A stretch of DNA of 64,000 nucleotides from a virus: positions 41,576-105,575 of IMG/VR virus record IMGVR_UViG_3300036715_002842; one strand, written 5' to 3'. Positions 24,671 through 34,500 of this stretch are shown one piece after another. The position numbers and the translations under genes were made by a program. The notes beneath the pieces were generated by a model. The model had not been told where the DNA came from. It was given only the letters and a program-made list of their open reading frames with translations, and did not search any database. Positions within the stretch are counted from its first letter, which is position 1. The number at the start of each line of letters is the position of its first letter.

Positions 24671-24690
24671 TTAAAATTCGCCCTTAAAAT
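24671..24690 (+). promoter_or_regulatory. Two late-type elements before the tail sheath
   Basis: TTAAAAT occurs twice (24671-24677 and 24684-24690), the second 6 bases before the AAGGAG ribosome binding site. The 122-base gap before the sheath gene has no TTGACA box. Confidence 0.45.
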
Positions 24691-24709
24691 AGAATGAAGG
24701 AGTTCAACC

Positions 24710-27319
24710 ATGGCGACCAGACAAAAGTTGACCGTAACCCGTTACATTCTTCCTGGAACGTATGTGGGGCAAGTTTATCGCCCTAAGGTAGTGAATGTAG
24801 GGTTGTTCCCACGTATTCCCTGCTACATCGGAAAGGGCCTTCCCTACCTGACAGCAGAGAACATCCCTCTCGTACGTTCCTTCGTCTACAAGGAAAAGTG
24901 CGATTTCCCAACCTCCGCTCCCTATCTCTCCACACTGAACTATCCTTCCAACGGTAGCCAGCTTGCAGCGTACAGCCAGGCACCCATCCGCCTTTACAAT
25001 ACCAATGGCGAGGAAGTACCCACTCGCTTCTGGAAGTTCACCAAGGCAACCCCCTCTGGTCCGTATGACACCGTTGAGGTGTTCAGCGAAGCCTACAACC
25101 CCAACGATACCTACTACATCGACTACCAGTCGACTTCCGATTCGATCCTGGATCCTCTGCCGCTAACCGGAGTCCGCCAGATCAACATGGTAGGCGATCA
25201 GCCCCACGAAGCGCTCTACCAGGAGCACACCGACTGGGAGAGCTACACCAGCACAACTGGACCGGTTCCCGATCAGGCAAACGTGGGTCTGGTGGGCATC
25301 ATCAATCAGAACTTAGCCTCCAAGTACAATGGTCCCGACCGTAAGTACTACCTGACGGTAGAGGGCAACGATCTGACCAGCTATCCAACGTTCGCAGTGA
25401 CCAAGACCAGCGCCGGCACCATGGCAATCAACGAAGCCGCCATGACCCTTTCTGGTGGTGGAAGCTCCTACACTGGCGCCAACCCAGCAACCTACGATAT
25501 GACCGTGGCCAATTATACCGTGGCCGGTTCCACCACCAGCTTCGATCTGAACTGGAGCGATGGATCCGCTACTGGCGTGGTCCATGTCAGCACCACCCTG
25601 GCAGCAGTAACGGCACAGCCCGTGATGAACGGCATCCTGGTGGATATCGGAAACATCAATGGCATCACCAACGCCGACACCTTCCACATCGCCGCAGCTC
25701 AGACCCACCGCGTTCGGATCAGCTGGTACTCGGATGACTACCAGAGCACAGGCGCTGTCTTTGTCTTCCTGTCCAATGGTGACAAGCTGAACCAGGCAAT
25801 GGAAGCCGGGGTAACCCTGGACTTCCTGAGCCTACCCTCTTTCGTAGTAGGGGACAAGTTCCTTCTGACCGCAAACAACACCGACACGATTAACTGGAAC
25901 TTCACCCGTCAGGTCAGTCAGGACTTCACCCCTTCGGACATCTACTACGATGCAATGGGTCTTGTGACCGGTACCCCACGTACATACTACATCACCTTGA
26001 ACAATACCCCGGTGGAACAGGTTCTTCCTGCTGAGACCGTGACCCTGGTGCGAATCGACAACAACGTGGTGATTCCACACACTAACATTCCTGGAACTCC
26101 CTACGTCAAGCTGAACATCCAGACGCCCTTGCTGGTGAACTTCCGTGCAACGTATCACTATCACAATGCACCTCACGCAGGTCAACAGTACTACGTGACA
26201 GCAACGTACACCCGTCCAGAGAGCCAGTTTAATGCGGTCAGCATCTACAGCGGTTACGCAGATGCCCTTCTTGAGCGTGGGTACCCCTCGGCCGACAACC
26301 ACATCGGTGTAATGTTGGACTACGCCTTCAATGTGGCGGCTTGCGACTTCGTCGCCTGCGTCCAAGTGTTCGATGCCGACCACGATAGTGTTTACAACAC
26401 CGCCGACTACCGCACGGCACTACAGGCAACCGAGAAGAACAAGGAAATCACCGACATCGTTGTGCTCAGCAAGTTCGATACCCTGGCCGACCAGATGTAT
26501 CAGTCTCAGGTGAGCAACGATCCCATCGTGGGCGCCCTCCGGCTCTACTGGATTGGTTACCCCATCGGTTACCAGGTGGGAACTCCTGGAACTAGTGGAA
26601 CGATCAGCAATACTTCCCAGAACGTTCTTCAGGTATCCGGTTCCAACGCAGCACATGGAACCTTCATCAGCTGCGCAAATGACTTGGTGAAGAGAACCGT
26701 AACCCTCCAAACTGGCAAGGCACTTCAGCTGACCCTAGATGGTTCCTTCTTCGCTGGAATGCTCTGCGCCATCAATGATGCGTACCGCGATCCCAACACC
26801 CTACTCAACAATCAGGTTGTTCCAGGAATCGACGACATTCGCACCTACACCGATACGCAGATGGAGATCCTTGGATCCTCCAGCAACACCTTCGCCAGCC
26901 TCCCGAAGAACTCCACGGTGGTCAAGGTTATCGATGCGGTCACCACGGACATCAGCGCCGACGACTATCACGAGATCAATGTGATGTGCGTCAAGCAGCT
27001 CGTTTCCAAGAGAGTCATTCGTGCGGGTAACGCAGGTGTAATCGGATACGTTCCCCGGAATGTGGACGATGGCGTCTCCTTCGTGCGTTCCGTCATCTCC
27101 CGCGAGCTCACCGCCTGCGTGGGTGAAGGACTCATCGCTGACTACACTGACGCAAGCGGTCGCCCACGCGATCTGAAGCCCGAGCAGGATGTGGATGTAT
27201 GGCGGGACGAAGAGAAGACCCGCTACAACTTCACCTTCTGGTTCAATGGCCGTTACGGCATCAAGCGCCTGACCGGTCTGTACAGTGTGGATGAGAACGT
27301 CTTCAAAACAAATGCCTAA
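24710..27319 (+). CDS. Tail sheath protein
   Basis: 869 aa. N-terminus ILPGTYVGQVYRPK and FPRIPCYIGKG fits the start of contractile-tail sheath proteins. The C-terminal part has the family pattern RSVISRELTACVGEGLIADY, then RPRDLKPEQDVDVWRDEE and the closing strands of the sheath domain that dock on the tube. The long middle (about 200-500), rich in Thr, Ser and Ala, would be the outer domains. The size is at the upper end for sheaths, as in large phages. The codons are GC-richer than in neighbouring genes, as expected for high expression. A strong terminator follows and the probable tube gene is two genes downstream. Confidence 0.88.
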   Translation: MATRQKLTVTRYILPGTYVGQVYRPKVVNVGLFPRIPCYIGKGLPYLTAENIPLVRSFVYKEKCDFPTSAPYLSTLNYPSNGSQLAAYSQAPIRLYNTNGEEVPTRFWKFTKATPSGPYDTVEVFSEAYNPNDTYYIDYQSTSDSILDPLPLTGVRQINMVGDQPHEALYQEHTDWESYTSTTGPVPDQANVGLVGIINQNLASKYNGPDRKYYLTVEGNDLTSYPTFAVTKTSAGTMAINEAAMTLSGGGSSYTGANPATYDMTVANYTVAGSTTSFDLNWSDGSATGVVHVSTTLAAVTAQPVMNGILVDIGNINGITNADTFHIAAAQTHRVRISWYSDDYQSTGAVFVFLSNGDKLNQAMEAGVTLDFLSLPSFVVGDKFLLTANNTDTINWNFTRQVSQDFTPSDIYYDAMGLVTGTPRTYYITLNNTPVEQVLPAETVTLVRIDNNVVIPHTNIPGTPYVKLNIQTPLLVNFRATYHYHNAPHAGQQYYVTATYTRPESQFNAVSIYSGYADALLERGYPSADNHIGVMLDYAFNVAACDFVACVQVFDADHDSVYNTADYRTALQATEKNKEITDIVVLSKFDTLADQMYQSQVSNDPIVGALRLYWIGYPIGYQVGTPGTSGTISNTSQNVLQVSGSNAAHGTFISCANDLVKRTVTLQTGKALQLTLDGSFFAGMLCAINDAYRDPNTLLNNQVVPGIDDIRTYTDTQMEILGSSSNTFASLPKNSTVVKVIDAVTTDISADDYHEINVMCVKQLVSKRVIRAGNAGVIGYVPRNVDDGVSFVRSVISRELTACVGEGLIADYTDASGRPRDLKPEQDVDVWRDEEKTRYNFTFWFNGRYGIKRLTGLYSVDENVFKTNA

Positions 27320-27329
27320 CGTAGAATCA

Positions 27330-27364
27330 GGGGTGGGCGGGTAAACTGCCCACCCCGATTTTAT
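27330..27364 (+). terminator. Rho-independent terminator after the sheath gene
   Basis: GGGGTGGGC (27330-27338) pairs perfectly with GCCCACCCC (27348-27356), followed by GATTTTAT. Confidence 0.85.
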
Positions 27365-27376
27365 CGAAAGAGACTC

Positions 27377-27832
27377 ATGTCGCTCAAGTTAACATTCGTC
27401 ACGGGATTTGATACAGCCATTCGCAAGAAACGGCTGGCAGGTCTTCTTGACATCAAAGCATTTCTGGATGACTTTGATGTTGCAGGCTACCAGGACAATC
27501 TTCCTATCCTGGAAGCAATCGGTAACGAGTTGGCATCTTTCTACGCAACAACCAGCACCAATCCCTATGTCATGGACAGCTTGACCAAGCAGTTTCTGGC
27601 GAGCTTAGAAGTCCTCAAAGAGAAGCATCACAAGGGGTCCTTCAATTCCTTGACAAAGTGTGTCGCTCAATTGAAGCCTGAACTTTCAAAAATTGTCTCC
27701 GATGAGCTCTCGAAATTGGAGAGCCCTCACACCACAATTACCGTTACAGGGACGAAAAAGTCCGAAGACAGTGCTTCAACCGAGCAACCAGCACCTGAAG
27801 GTAAATTGATCATCCAACGAAAGTCCCTGTAA
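27377..27832 (+). CDS. Unknown protein between sheath and tube
   Basis: 151 aa, helical, with a flexible Ser/Glu/Pro-rich C-terminal tail. The ATG follows GAAAGAGACTC, a weak site. No family recognised; a tail-assembly role is suggested only by location. The TAA stop is part of a TAAAAT element that precedes the next gene. Confidence 0.6.
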   Translation: MSLKLTFVTGFDTAIRKKRLAGLLDIKAFLDDFDVAGYQDNLPILEAIGNELASFYATTSTNPYVMDSLTKQFLASLEVLKEKHHKGSFNSLTKCVAQLKPELSKIVSDELSKLESPHTTITVTGTKKSEDSASTEQPAPEGKLIIQRKSL

Positions 27833-27852
27833 AATTGGGATAGGAGGACCTC

Positions 27853-28365
27853 ATGCCAGCAAGAAATGACTTTGGCGTCACAGTTCCGGCTGTAGCGCTT
27901 AACATCACCAAGACCTATCACGGGCTCACCATCATCAGTGAAACTGGACAGATCGTCGGCCGCGTGCAGACTTACACTCCCAAGTTCGCTGAGCGCGATG
28001 TAACCCTGGTGTACGAGCTGAACGCTTACACCTGGGGACGCCCGATCGACAACGTGCCCGGCGTGGAAAAGGGTCGTACCCTCTCCGTGCATCGGATCGA
28101 AGTCTGGGACGAAGAGATGGAACTGGCCTTCGGTGGCGCAGAAGACAACTCTCGTAACGGCGGCGTCGAGTGGATCGACCTGTGCGAACAGACACAGCCC
28201 TTCATCTTCCAGGAAGCCATCTTCCGTGGTAACTCCCGCTACCGTTCGTGGGAATACCTCGGATGCTGGTTCACGAGCAAGGACATTGATGCCTACAACG
28301 CAACCGGAGACGCAAAGATCATCGCGACTTCGAACATGTCCTACGTGATTCGTCGTTCTCTGTAA
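27853..28365 (+). CDS. Probable tail tube protein
   Basis: 170 aa; strong TAGGAGG site. Size, beta-rich composition and position just after the sheath match tail tube proteins of contractile phages (T4 gp19-like and relatives). Segments such as RVQTYTPKFAERDVTLVYEL and RGNSRYRSWEYLGCWF look like alternating strands. No short diagnostic motif exists, so this rests on context. Own TAAAAT element at 27830-27835. Confidence 0.6.
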   Translation: MPARNDFGVTVPAVALNITKTYHGLTIISETGQIVGRVQTYTPKFAERDVTLVYELNAYTWGRPIDNVPGVEKGRTLSVHRIEVWDEEMELAFGGAEDNSRNGGVEWIDLCEQTQPFIFQEAIFRGNSRYRSWEYLGCWFTSKDIDAYNATGDAKIIATSNMSYVIRRSL

Positions 28366-28376
28366 AGGATCTCGCC

Positions 28377-29738
28377 GTGGTACAACAGCTGTTCGCAGGT
28401 AAGCCTCCCAAGCAGGTCGTCAAGAGGACGGCTAGCACTTACTGGGATCAGGTTGGTAAGTACCAGGACCTATACAATGAGCTCTTCCAACAACTCGTTC
28501 CTTCCGCTGGCAAGTGTGCAACGGTTGAAGGGGAGCTCCTTCGTGCGGCAAGCAAGATCTACTACGACTACTACAACAACGGATTCGGCAACAACTGGTC
28601 TGGTCCGTGGCGGTTCCTTGAGACTTTCGCCGGAAAGCTGGATCTTTACAAGGAACTGGAAACCCTGAAGCCGTACGCTCATGGTCGCATGACCCAGAAC
28701 CGGGCGGTAGATTCCGCTTTGGATTCTCTGGTCGACAAGGTGATGGAGTACCTACAGAGCAAGAACGGAGAATTCTCTCCAAACTCTTCCGACATGTGGG
28801 ATCTTCAGGAACGAGAGGATGTCGGAGAACCGGAATTCCTTGACGATGATAAGGACTACGAAGCTACCGCCCGTAAGATCCTTACCGCGTCTTACAAGTT
28901 CAAGCTTCGGAAGGCAGATGACCTTTCTTGGGGTGAGAAAGACAAGATCGAAGCCTATGGCGTCAAAGGCATGAAGTCTACCCCCTGGCGTAAGGTTTTC
29001 AAGAATCAGAAAGAGTTCGAAAAGTGGCTGGACAAGAACGAGGGAAACGTTGAGGTCCAGGGAACCCGAAAGTACCTGGGCGCCATCGGGATGCCAACCG
29101 ATTTTTCTGACCGACATCCACTGGAGACTTCCAAAACTGAGAGATGTAGTAAAGAAGATCTTTATAAAGTAGTACAATTACTGAATAAAAATGGTTTCCA
29201 AGCTGAACTAGATATTCGGATAGATAGAGGCGAAGAAGATGTAATATCTATGAAATCTGATAAAACCAAGATTCCATTAGAAGCATTCCAGCTTTTAATA
29301 AAAAATGGCTATTCTCCTTCGGCAGCAACCTACAGTAAGCGAAAAGAAGGCTATAAAATCAAGTTTTTAGTTTGGAACATGAAACCTCACCCCGCAGAGA
29401 AGCGGAAAGCTGCGAATTGGATCTACACCATCGATCTCTCCAGACCCTGGGAAGTACTGGACATGCTCCAGGAAGAGGATGCACCGGCCGAGTCCAAGAT
29501 CAAAGCCGAGTTCCGAAACATCGCAGACATTCTTGACAAGGTACCCGACGCTCTGAGAGTTCCTGGTCGTGGGTTACTAAATCTACACGACGATGTTGCG
29601 GATCTAGTTGAGACCCTGAGAGGGCTTGCTGAGGGTGACAGTTCCTCTGATGAGCTGTTGGAAGAAGGAAACCGGATTCTTCAGGAATTGTACGACTGGG
29701 CGGATTTGGTAAAGGTCTGGATCAAAACAACCATCTGA
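28377..29738 (+). CDS. Unknown virion-region protein with an AT-rich insert
   Basis: 453 aa, GTG start after AGGATCTCGCC (weak RBS). The protein is helical and charged. Residues about 255-340 (29140-29395) are encoded by DNA that is markedly AT-rich, with A/T-ending codons, unlike both flanks; this block (KEDLYKVVQLLNKNGFQAEL and on) looks like a separate small alpha/beta domain inserted in frame. The C-terminal helices resemble a coiled-coil. No family recognised. Confidence 0.65.
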   Translation: MVQQLFAGKPPKQVVKRTASTYWDQVGKYQDLYNELFQQLVPSAGKCATVEGELLRAASKIYYDYYNNGFGNNWSGPWRFLETFAGKLDLYKELETLKPYAHGRMTQNRAVDSALDSLVDKVMEYLQSKNGEFSPNSSDMWDLQEREDVGEPEFLDDDKDYEATARKILTASYKFKLRKADDLSWGEKDKIEAYGVKGMKSTPWRKVFKNQKEFEKWLDKNEGNVEVQGTRKYLGAIGMPTDFSDRHPLETSKTERCSKEDLYKVVQLLNKNGFQAELDIRIDRGEEDVISMKSDKTKIPLEAFQLLIKNGYSPSAATYSKRKEGYKIKFLVWNMKPHPAEKRKAANWIYTIDLSRPWEVLDMLQEEDAPAESKIKAEFRNIADILDKVPDALRVPGRGLLNLHDDVADLVETLRGLAEGDSSSDELLEEGNRILQELYDWADLVKVWIKTTI

Positions 29739-29747
29739 GGTGAGTCT

Positions 29748-30830
29748 ATGCCTTGGTCAGAAAACGATTACCCAGACTCAATGAAGAACCTCAGTCCAGC
29801 GGTTCGGAAAGACGCAATTGAAATCGCTAACGCAATTCTGAAAGACGGTGGGGATGATGGAGTAGCAATCGCCACTGGTATCAAACAAGCGAAAAAGAAA
29901 CATCACACTTCAGGGGTGCCAATGTATTACGACATGAGAAAGAAAGCCGCAGAAAAGTGCGAGAACGACAAGTCCTTAGCCAAAGAAACCCCACTCGATG
30001 GTGGCAAGGTCGTGGATAATCCCGCGAAAATCAAGGACCTGAAGGATATTCCAATCGAGAAAGTTGGTGGGGAGACTAAGGTCTGCCCGAACTGTGGTGG
30101 TAAGGGATGCGAAGTCTGTGAAGCTGAAGGTGGCAAGTTTAAGAAGGGGGATGGCGCAGTTGTAGCCGACTCGGAAGGTTCCGAGGGTCCTGGCCTCCAG
30201 AGCTTCAACAACAGCTTAACCAACGGTGGACCTGCTGGAAGCCCCAACGCAAACCAACTAGCACCAGTTCTTGGCCCGAAGGTTTCTTACTACGATGTGC
30301 GCAAGACTGCTGGAGATCGAGATCTGGCTTTTGATAAAGGTTTCATTAACTGGTGGATTAAAACTCATGGAGAAACTTTTAAAGAGATGTCAGGTGCAAC
30401 CGAAGTAAACTATGAAATTGCCCAGAATTTCCTTAACTCCGGAACCGACGAGAGGCATTATAAGGAACTGGTGAAGGAATATAACAGAAAGTCAAAAGCT
30501 TCCGTTTCTTATTATGACCTGCGCCCCAAGAAGGCCACAGTGGAGACGGTTGCAGGTGAGAGTCCTCTTCGTCAGGTTCGTCAGATGCTGACCCAGGCCG
30601 CTAGCCGGATTGAGCAGCTCCGCAATAGTCCAGAAGCCAAGTTCGAAGAAGGTGAAGCTGCCGCTCTTGCAAAGGCAGAAGATCTAGTCGAGAAGGCACG
30701 TAAGATTCTCTTCGATGCACAGATCGATCCACCCGCACGTAAGATCAACGAAGAAGCACCCATCACTGAAACTGCTGTCGAACCCCCAGTTGCTGAGCCA
30801 GCACTAGTGGCAGAACCCTCAAAGGTGTAA
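29748..30830 (+). CDS. YdaT-like N-terminus, zinc-finger and YYDxR repeats
   Basis: 360 aa. Residues 1-50 (MPWSENDYPDSMKNLSPAVR, then IEIANAI and GVAIATGIKQAKK) match the small YdaT-type domain seen in phage and Bacillus proteins. CPNCGGKGCEVC (about 112-123) is a DnaJ-like zinc knuckle. Three copies of Y-Y-D-x-R (YYDMRKKA at about 60, SYYDVRKTAG at about 182, SYYDLRPKKA at about 254) divide the protein. The stretch between copies 2 and 3 is AT-rich and seems inserted. The C-terminus is Ala/Glu/Pro-rich. Location suggests an internal virion or assembly protein. Confidence 0.65.
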   Translation: MPWSENDYPDSMKNLSPAVRKDAIEIANAILKDGGDDGVAIATGIKQAKKKHHTSGVPMYYDMRKKAAEKCENDKSLAKETPLDGGKVVDNPAKIKDLKDIPIEKVGGETKVCPNCGGKGCEVCEAEGGKFKKGDGAVVADSEGSEGPGLQSFNNSLTNGGPAGSPNANQLAPVLGPKVSYYDVRKTAGDRDLAFDKGFINWWIKTHGETFKEMSGATEVNYEIAQNFLNSGTDERHYKELVKEYNRKSKASVSYYDLRPKKATVETVAGESPLRQVRQMLTQAASRIEQLRNSPEAKFEEGEAAALAKAEDLVEKARKILFDAQIDPPARKINEEAPITETAVEPPVAEPALVAEPSKV

Positions 30831-30831
30831 C

Positions 30832-31083
30832 ATGAAGCTCCACATCAAAGCTGGGCTGAAAAAGAAATCCAACATGGATATCGGTCGTCTGGAAGAGATT
30901 CGGGACGAAGTGATCGAACTGATGGATGAAGCCCGGCGTCTGATCCGTGGAACAGATGAAGAGGGCAGATTCAAGGGTTACGTGTATGGTCACGTTCTGA
31001 GCGCTATGGGGCACGAGTCCTACCCAGAGCATTCCCCAACCCTCGAACGCATCATTCAAGCCCTGGAGCACCCAGAGGAGTAG
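30832..31083 (+). CDS. Unknown 83-aa helical protein
   Basis: ATG one base after the preceding TAA, with AAAGGTG as RBS inside the previous gene. Mostly helical (DIGRLEEIRDEVIELMDEAR). It ends in two consecutive TAG codons, unusual in this window. Confidence 0.6.
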   Translation: MKLHIKAGLKKKSNMDIGRLEEIRDEVIELMDEARRLIRGTDEEGRFKGYVYGHVLSAMGHESYPEHSPTLERIIQALEHPEE

Positions 31084-31086
31084 TAG

Positions 31087-31485
31087 TTGGCCTTCGCCTA
31101 CAAGAACCTCGTCAAAACGCCCATCTCAAAACTGAAGGTGGGCGATTTGATTTTCGGCTCTGGTGGCATGGGTCAAGACAGTTTCGATGATGTCAAGATC
31201 GAACGTGCAGAAGATGAACATGGAGCCTCTTTTCAGCTTCTTCTGAGATTCTACCGAATTCTCAAGATCAATCCTTCTAGCTTCTGGATTCTTGATGTAC
31301 TAGAGCGCAAGCGTTACAAGATGGCTCGATGGTACTGGGATGGTTCCGGAGAAATGGTTGTTCGAAAGGTTCCCGAAAAATACAAAAAAGAGGTTGAATC
31401 CGAGCTGGTTGACTCGGCTTTACAATACCGGTTGGAGAATAATTTAACAAAACCGGTTGCATCTGTCCGGATTTCCATACGTTGA
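31087..31485 (+). CDS. Unknown 132-aa protein
   Basis: TTG start directly after the tandem TAG stops, with GAGGAG 6 bases upstream in the preceding gene. N-terminal half forms a small beta domain (KTPISKLKVGDLIFGSGGMG), with basic residues in the second half. No family recognised. Confidence 0.55.
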   Translation: MAFAYKNLVKTPISKLKVGDLIFGSGGMGQDSFDDVKIERAEDEHGASFQLLLRFYRILKINPSSFWILDVLERKRYKMARWYWDGSGEMVVRKVPEKYKKEVESELVDSALQYRLENNLTKPVASVRISIR

Positions 31486-31510
31486 CTACTTTTCACGTGG
31501 TTAACAATCC

Positions 31511-34500
31511 ATGATGGATCTCGTAACGCTTACACAACAACGTTTGGACTACCTCCAAGCCTACATCGATCTCGTGCCAGAAGAGTTCAAGAGTAAGGAC
31601 TTTGAGTACGACTACACCCGAGGGTACGACTGCCTAGTTTCCCTTGACATGCCTCTTGCAAACGTTCCAGAGTGGGCCGGTGCATGGATAAACCTCGCAA
31701 GGTGGAACTGTGGGGTCTTACCGGGTGTTCAGCAACTCCAGACTCCAGAACAGAAGACCCAGTTCAATAAACTTCGTAAGACAGTCCTTTCCATCCTCAG
31801 TTATATTCTGAACGACACGAACTTTCCAGCGATCACAACCATCCTGGATCGTATTCCACGAGCGATGGGCAGAAATCAGTGGATTACAGATTTTCTCCGA
31901 GAGGATCAGATTGTGGTGGTGAATCAGGCTAGGCAGTATCTGGCCTACAATGCCGCCTCCTACACCCAGACCTTCTATCAGACCAAAGAAGAATTTTCGA
32001 GGATTTACCCGAATCTAAAATCTTTTCTGAACACACCGGTTTTGATGCAAGATCTCAACAACGTGAATCTTGTTGAGGCTCCGACGGGTACAGGCAAGAC
32101 GAGGATCAGCATCGTCGCCAACATGAACCGGTTCAGCTGGACTAACGATCTGGCAGTGAATACCGTTGCATCCGACCAACTGTTAGTGTTTGTTAGAACT
32201 CGAAGCCAGACCCAGTCCTTTATCAAGGAGTCCAACCGGCTTGGACTTACCGTGGCATGCCCCATTTCACAGGGTTTGGGTTGCGATGCTCACAATACCA
32301 CAAACCGCCTACTGTTAGCGAACCTCGAGAACATTATCTACCGAACTTCGAACAAGCACAGCTACGCAGAGATCTGGGTTCCAAGAGCAGTTCCGATTGA
32401 GCTTTACGATTACAACTTGAATCAGGAATCTACCGAGACTTCTTCGTTTGGTAGGATGCTTCGGAAGGTCATTGAGATTGGTCTGAACCATACGGACCTG
32501 AAACCTTTTCTGGCTGAAGTGAAGAAAGCCGGAATCGGTAACGCTCTGATGGAGTGCTTCCGGAACAAGGACTTGAAGAAGGACATGCAAGAATATTTGT
32601 CCAGCACCACCCAGAAGTGTGCCTCTTGCAAGGCAGGTCAGCTCAGCATCGAGAAGGATGTGAAGAAACACGATCTCCAGGATCTCCCCTACTTCCCACA
32701 ACTGAAGTCCGATTTCTTCGATTTCAGCAAAGCGGGCAAGAATGTGGATATCAACTTCCTGGCTCACTTCTACCAGAATGAACGTGGATGGTGTGGTCGT
32801 AAGGAGAGTCAGGAGAACCTGGACAAGAAGGATGTGCTGATTCTGACCTACAATTGGTTGACCGATGTTGATCTGTCGGCTCAGCTTATTAAGAGGTTCG
32901 AGAAGGTATACCTTGATGACGACAATCCTGACCATGACTTCCAAATCCTTGAAAAAGCGGTAATTTGCGATGAGGCTCATACCCTCTACAACTACAACTA
33001 TACCTTCTCGTTTGGTTTCTCAAACCTTATTCAGACGGTTGTAGATCTCCAACGCCTGAAATTGCTCCTGAGCTATCCCTCTTTCAAGTTGAAAGGGATG
33101 GACATGATGGTAGCAAATCCTTACTTCAGCAAACACTTCAAGCCCCTAAGACTTGAAGTTCCGGTGAATGGCAAGGAGAAGTTCATTGTTGATGATGTCG
33201 AGGGTTACTACGCAGGTATCTGGCATACCCTGCACAGCATCAACGAGGGCATCTACCAGGTCTTGAACCAGCTCAACTTCACCAAGAACGATCGTCCAAT
33301 GATCGCAAACCTCTATCAAGCGCTGATAGGTGGTGGCTACGGTCTACCCTGGAAGATCTACAGTTGTTTTGACGACCCGGTCTCCACATTCAAGATGGAT
33401 TACGAGATGGGTGACCACGCGGCCAAGGTGATGGCATGCTATACCCAGATGAATGAGGTCTACACCCAACTGGACTATCTCACAACCACTCTGGAATTGG
33501 ATAAGAAGACCCGTGAGGCCGACATCCAAACACTCCTGAAAGAGGAATCCGTCGCTGGTGGACCTTGGGTTCGGGATTACCGAAAAGCCTGGCAAACTTT
33601 CCCAGATCGGGATAAGGTGACCATTCGGAAGTACGTGAATCACCTGGAGCATCTCTACGTAGATCCCATTAGAGATCTTGCGAAGATTGCTGCGGAAACT
33701 CGCGATTTCTTGTTACTGTCACTTGAGGTCCTTTACAGTGGTTCTGGAGACAAGACCAGAATCCTCGCGGTAGGTTCGGAAGACGATGACAAGAACGGTC
33801 TGGACTACAGACCATTCGATAAGTTCAGGCTAGTTGGGCTCGAATCTCCCATGGAAATGAACCCAGCGTTCATCGAGGCAACTTTCAAGTCATACAAGTT
33901 CTACGATCTGTACAATACCAAGGGAAACATCTACATCGACTCCTGCCGTTTCCGTGGTTACTACAAGAAGGTTAGTTGTAGCCTGAAGGTAAATCGACCT
34001 GCAATCCAGTGGGCGCTCCGGCCTTACTCCTACGTGACATTCCTGACTGGAACCGCTCCAGCGCCTACTATCTGGAAGAGTAAGTCTGGATTCAATCAAT
34101 TCAACGTTAGCACCTACCCAGTTCAGAAAAATCCCTTCGAATACGAGTTCGTTGCGGATGTCACCCTTACTTACGCCAATAGATCAAGGGACAACTATAA
34201 GAAGCTGGCTACGAATATTTTTAAGCGAACCCAGGCAAAGCAGACTTTGGTGTGCTATCCTAGTGGAAAGGTCCTCGAGGATATTCGGAAGATCTACGAA
34301 GAGGATTGCACGGAGTTTCCGGGCTACTTAGATGCAAATCTCTTCGAAACCAAGGGGGCGAAACTTTCCTTGGATGACATCCAAAAGTATGTAGAAGGCC
34401 AGAAAGATGGAGCAGTTCACGTAGTTATGGGTGGAAAATACGTGGAAGGTATCGAGTTTACGGACGATACAGGGAGCAGTTTGATCAAGCAGGTTATCAT

